Origin: Caenorhabditis elegans | Taxonomy: Eukaryota > Nematoda > Chromadorea > Rhabditida > Rhabditidae | Length of the DNA: 64,000 nt | Reading direction: 5' to 3' | Assembly: GCF_000002985.6 (NCBI RefSeq) | Contig: NC_003283.11 | Coordinates: 6,014,001 to 6,078,000, forward strand | The notes under the pieces: model-generated | Database searches by the model: none | What the model was told of the DNA's origin: nothing | Seen by the model: the letters and a program-made list of their open reading frames with translations, nothing else | Position numbers and translations under genes: made by a program | In this document: in pieces, positions 59,275-64,000 of the stretch | How the letters are laid out: each line of letters opens with the position of its first letter | Position numbering within the stretch: position 1 is the first letter of the stretch

Positions 59275-62200
59275 TTGTTAATATATTCTGAAAGAGCTTA
59301 AAATTTACTACAAAGTTTCTGAAAGACATTTCAAAAAAAATTACTTTGAAGAGATTTATGAATTTTCAAAGTTTGAAAAATCCACCTATTTTTGCCTATT
59401 GATGGTAGTTTTCATTAAATAATAAAATACGCACTAAAAGGTAGGGCTGAAAATGTACTATTTCTGTAACTACGTGAAGCTTCGTGTACCTACTGAAATA
59501 TTGTTAATATATTCTGAAAGAGCTTAAAATTTACTACAAAGTTTCTGAAAGACATTTCAAAAAAAATTACTTTGAAGAGATTTATGAATTTTCAAAGTTT
59601 GAAAAATCCATCTATTTTTCCTATTAATGGTAGTTTTCATTAACTAATAAAATACGCACTAAAAGGTAGGGCTGAAAATGTACTATTTCTGTAACTACGT
59701 GAAGCTTCTTGTACCTACTGAAATATTGTTAATATATTCTGAAAGAGCTTAAAAATTACTACAAAGTTTCTGAAAGACATTTCAAATAAAATTACTTTGA
59801 AGAGATTTATGAATTTTCAAAGTTTAAAAAATCCACCTATTTTTGCCTATTAGTGGTAGTTTTCATTAACTAATAAAATACGCACTAAAAGGTAGGGCTG
59901 AAAATGTACTATTTCTGTAACTACGTGAAGCTTCTTGTACCTACTGAAATATTGTTAATATATTCTGACAGAGCTTAAAATTTACTACAAAGTTTCTGAA
60001 AGACATTTCAAAAAAAATTACTTTGAAGAGATTTATGAATTTTCAAAGTTTGGAAAATCCATCTATTTTTGCCTATTAATGGTAGTTTTCATTAACTAAT
60101 AAAATACGCACTAAAAGGTAGGGCTGAAAATGTACTATTTCTGTAACTACGTGAAGCTTCTTGTACCTACTGAAATATTGTTAATATATTCTGAAAAAGC
60201 TTAAAATTTACTACAAAGTTTCTGAAAGACATTTCAAAAAAAATTACTTTGAAGAGATTTATGAATGGTCAAAATCTGAAAAATCCACCTATTTTTGCCT
60301 ATTGATGGTAGTTTTCATTAAATAATAAAATACGCACTAAAAGGTAGGGCTGAAAATGTACTATTTCTGTAACTAAGTGAAGCTTCTTGTACCTACTGAA
60401 ATATTGTTAATATATTCTGAAAGAGCTTAAAATTTACTACAAAGTTTCTGAAAGACATCTCAAAAAAAATTACTTTGAAGAGATTTATGAATTTTCAAAG
60501 TTTGGAAAATCCATCTATTTTTGCCTATTAATGGTAGTTTTCATTAACTAATAAAATACGCACTAAAAGGTGGGGCTGAAAATCTACTATTTCTGTAACT
60601 AAGTGAAGCTTCTTGTACCTACTGAAATATTGTTAATATATTCTGAAAGAGCTTAAAATTTACTACAAAGTTTCTGAAAGACATTTCAAAAAAAAAATAC
60701 TTTGAAGAGATTTATGAATTTTCAAAATTTGAAAAATTCACCTATTTTTGCCTATTGATGGTAGTTTTCATTAAATAATAAAATACGCACTAAAAGGTGG
60801 GGCTGAAAATGTACTATTTCTGTAACTACGTGAAGCTTCTTGTACCTACTGAAATATTGTTAATATATTCTGAAAGAGCTTAAAATTTACTACAAAGTTT
60901 CTGAAAGACATTTCAAATAAAATTACTTTGAAGAGATTTATGAATTTTCAAAGTTTAAAAAATCCACCTATTTTTGCCTATTGATGGTAGTTTTCATTAA
61001 CTAATAAAATACGCCTAAAAGGTGGGGCTGAAAATGTACTATTTCTGTAACTAAGTGAAGCTTCTTGTACCTACTGAAATATTGTTAATATATTCTGAAA
61101 GAGCTTAAAATTTACTACAAAGTTTCTGAAAGACATTTCAAAAAAAATTACTTTGAAGAGATTTATGAATTTTCAAAAATTGAAAAATCCACCTATTTTT
61201 GCCTATTGATGGTAGTTTTCATTAAATAATAAAATACGCACTAAAAGGTAGGGCTGAAAATGTACTATTTCTGTAACTACGTGAAGCTTCTTGTACCTAC
61301 TGAAATATTGTTAATATATTCTGAAAGAGCTTAAAATTTACTACAAAGTTTCTTAAAGTCATTTCAAAAAAAATTACTTTGAAGAGATTTATGAATTTTC
61401 AAAGTTTGAAAAATCCACCTATTTTTGCCTATTAATGGTAGTTTTCATTAACTAATAAAATACGCACTAAAAGGTAGGGCTGAAAATGTACTATTTCTGT
61501 AACTACGTGAAGCTTCTTGTACCTACTGAAATATTGTTAATATATTCTGAAAGAGCTTAAAATTTACTACAAAGTTTCTGAAAGACATTTCAAAAAAAAT
61601 TACTTTGAAGAGATTTATGAATTTTCAAAAATTGAAAAATCCACCTATTTTTGCCTATTGATGGTAGTTTTCATTAAATAATAAAATACGCACTAAAAGG
61701 TAGGGCTGAAAATGTACTATTTCAGTAACTACGTGAAGCTTCTTGTACCTACTGAAATATTGTTAATATATTCTGAAAGAGCTTAAAATTTACTACAAAG
61801 TTTCTTAAAGTCATTTCAAAAAAAATTACTTTGAAGAGATTTATGAATTTTCAAAGTTTGAAAAATCCACCTATTTTTGCCTATTAATGGTAGTTTTCAT
61901 TAACTAATAAAATACGCACTAAAAGGTAGGGCTGAAAATGTACTATTTTTGTAACTACGTGAAGCTTCTTGTACCTACTGGAATATTGTTAATATATTCT
62001 GAAAGAGCTTAAAATTTACTACAAAGTTTCTGAAAGACATTTCAAAAAAAATTACTTTGAAGAGATTTATGAATTTTCAAAATTTGAAAAATCCACCTAT
62101 TTTTGCCTATTGATGGTAGTTTTCATTAAATAATAAAATACGCACTAAAAGGTAGGGCTGAAAATGTACTATTTCTGTAACTACGTGAAGCTTCTTGTAC

Positions 62201-64000
62201 CTACTGAAATATTGTTAATATATTCTGAAAGAGCTTAAAATTTACTACAAAGTTTCTTAAAGTCATTTCAAAAAAAATTACTTTGAAGAGATTTATGAAT
62301 TTTCAAAGTTTGAGAAATCCACCTATTTTTGCCTATTAATGGTAGTTTTCATTAACTAATAAAATACGCACTAAAAGGTAGGGCTGAAAATGTACTATTT
62401 CTGTAACTACGTGAAGCTTCTTGTACCTACTGAAATATTGTTAATATATTCTGAAAAAGCTTAAAATTTACTACAAAGTTTCTGAAAGACATTTCAAAAA
62501 AAATTACTTTGAAGAGATTTATGAATTTTCAAAGTTTGAAAAATCCACCTATTTTTGCCTATTAATGGTAGTTTTCATTAACTAATAAAATACGCACTAA
62601 AAGGTGGGGCTGAAAAGTGTACTATTTCTGTAACTACGTGAGAGCTTCTTGTACCTACGGAAATATTGTTAATATAGTCTGAGAAGAGCTTAGAAGTTAG
62701 CTACAGAGTTTCTGAAAGACATTTCAAATAAAATTACTTTGAGAGAGATTTATGAATTTTCAAAGTTTAAAAAATCCACCTATTTTTGCCTATTAATGGT
62801 AGTTTTCATTAACTAATAAAATACGCACTAAAAGGTGGGGCTGAAAATGTACTATTTCTGTAACTAAGTGAAGCTTCTTGTACCTACTGAAATATTGTTA
62901 ATATATTCTGAAAGAGCTTAAAATTTACTACAAAGTTTCTGAAAGACATTTCAAAAAAAATTACTTTGAGGAGATCGAGCACGTTTCCGAGTTCGTGGAC
63001 TCCGCCGATTCCTGCCTAGTTGTTGGTAGCCGCCCTCAATTCCTCACATCCGCCCTGCCGGGTGCGGCTGGTGATGTGCCAGTTGTGCATCTACGGTGAG
63101 CTTCCTCACCCTACTGGCGTAGCGCTTCACAGCCCGCGATCGAGTCGAGAATCCAGTCGTGCGTGTCTGAAAGACATTTCAAAAAAAATTACTTTGAAGA
63201 GATTTATGAATTTTCAAAGTTTGGAAAATCCATCTATTTTTGCCTATTAATGGTAGTTTTCATTAACTAATAAAATACGCACTAAAAGGTGGGGCTGAAA
63301 ATGTACTATTTCTGTAACTACGTGAAGCTTCTTGTACCTACTGAAATATTGTTAATATATTCTGAAAGAACTTAAAATTTACTACAAAGTTTCTGAAAGA
63401 CATTTCAGATAAAATTACTTTGAAGAGATTTATGAATTTTCAAAGTTTGAAAAATCCACCTATTTTTGCCTATTGATGGTAGTTTTCATTAAATAATAAA
63501 ATACGCACTAAAAGGTAGGGCTGAACATGTACTATTCTTGTAACTACGTGAAGCTTCTTGTACCTACTGAAATATTGTTAATATATTCTGAAAGAGCTTA
63601 AAATTTACTACAAAGTTTCTGAAAGACATTTCAAAAAAATTACTTTGAAGAGATTTATGAATTTTCAAAGTTTGGAAAATCCACCTATTTTTGCCTATTG
63701 ATGGTAGTTTTCATTAAATAATAAAATACGCACTAAAAGGTAGGGCTGAAAATGTACTATTTCTGTAACTACGTGAAGCTTCTTGTACCTACTGAAATAT
63801 TGTTAATATATTCTGAAAGAACTTAAAATTTACTACAAAGTTTCTGAAAGACATTTCAAATAAAATTACTTTGAAGAGATTTATGAATTTTCAAAGTTTA
63901 AAAAATCCACCTATTTTTGCCTATTAATGGTAGTTTTCATTAACTAATAAAATACGCACTAAAAGGTGGGGCTGAAAATGTACTATTTCTGTAACTAAGT
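59275..64000. repeat. 226-bp satellite array, right part (about 21 units, continues past the window)
   Basis: The same unit as at 56087-57528 continues to the window end. Two subtypes can be told apart: type G (CTATTGATGGTAG...TTAAATAATAAA) and type A (CTATTAATGGTAG...TTAACTAATAAA). Between about 60.3 and 62.4 kb they mostly alternate. The private variant TCTTAAAGTCATTTC occurs at 61351, 61803 and 62255, exactly 452 bp apart, showing dimeric higher-order amplification. Confidence 0.97.
62971..63165. repeat. Aberrant GC-rich satellite unit
   Basis: This segment occupies the place of one unit and keeps the register (flanking AAGCTTC words at 62872 and 63326 are 454 bp apart, two units). It aligns with the normal unit almost without gaps: most G/C positions are retained (CTGCCTAGTTGTTGGTAG against TTGCCTATTAATGGTAG; CTACGGTGAGCTTC against CTACGTGAAGCTTC), whereas about half the A/T positions are changed, mostly to G or C. 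The preceding unit (62610-62745) also carries many extra G residues. Confidence 0.7.

Noticed and set aside
62971-63165. GC-rich segment as a captured foreign gene fragment (it reads open for 43 codons)
   Set aside because: Position-by-position comparison shows it is homologous to the satellite unit itself, so the open frame is incidental.

Overview
The window is nuclear DNA of a Caenorhabditis nematode. It has small introns with GTAAGT-type donors and TTTTCAG acceptors, probable trans-splice sites just 5' of start codons, AT-rich spacers, and worm-expanded families (F-box/FTH, FBA_2, DUF229, serpentine receptors). Gene content and order (fos-1, rpt-2, aps-1 and picc-1, then cpi-2, jamp-1 and seip-1) fit C. 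elegans chromosome V. That assignment rests on recognition and was not checked by alignment.

Layout. 1-12.1 kb is a conserved housekeeping/developmental block: the 3' exons of a FOS-type bZIP gene (fos-1), the divergent pair rpt-2 / aps-1, and the CCDC85-like coiled-coil gene picc-1 behind a 4.7 kb upstream region. 12.5-16.4 kb holds a short-chain dehydrogenase on the minus strand. 20-28.3 kb is a decaying cluster of three FBA_2 (F-box-associated) gene copies, at least two broken by in-frame stops. Among them lie a foldback element, several minisatellites and a complete hAT-like MITE with an 8-bp target duplication. 30-39.6 kb is a second conserved block: cystatin cpi-2 with a minus-strand gene nested in its intron, then three co-oriented minus-strand genes for ER/secretory membrane proteins (seip-1 seipin, jamp-1, and a PGAP3 homologue), spaced like an operon at least for seip-1/jamp-1. 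41.1-56.1 kb carries fast-evolving families: an srd receptor flanked by a direct duplication, a catalytically degenerate DUF229 gene, an srh/sri-like receptor and an F-box/FTH gene.

56.09 kb to the window end is a 226-bp satellite array of about 27 units that starts within about 20 bp of the F-box gene's start codon and shows dimeric (452-bp) higher-order structure. A Helitron (57529-59274) sits inside it with exact ends: TC...CTGG, a terminal hairpin, and an A|T insertion site reconstituted without loss. The Helitron carries three tandem arrays: a 15-bp repeat (about 22 copies), a 35-bp repeat with a perfect E2F-type site (8 copies), and a 40-bp repeat with a six-pentamer heat-shock element (14 copies). 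One satellite unit (62971-63165) keeps its register but has about half of its A/T positions changed, mostly to G/C. The Helitron's paired regulatory arrays and this unit are the most unusual things in the window.
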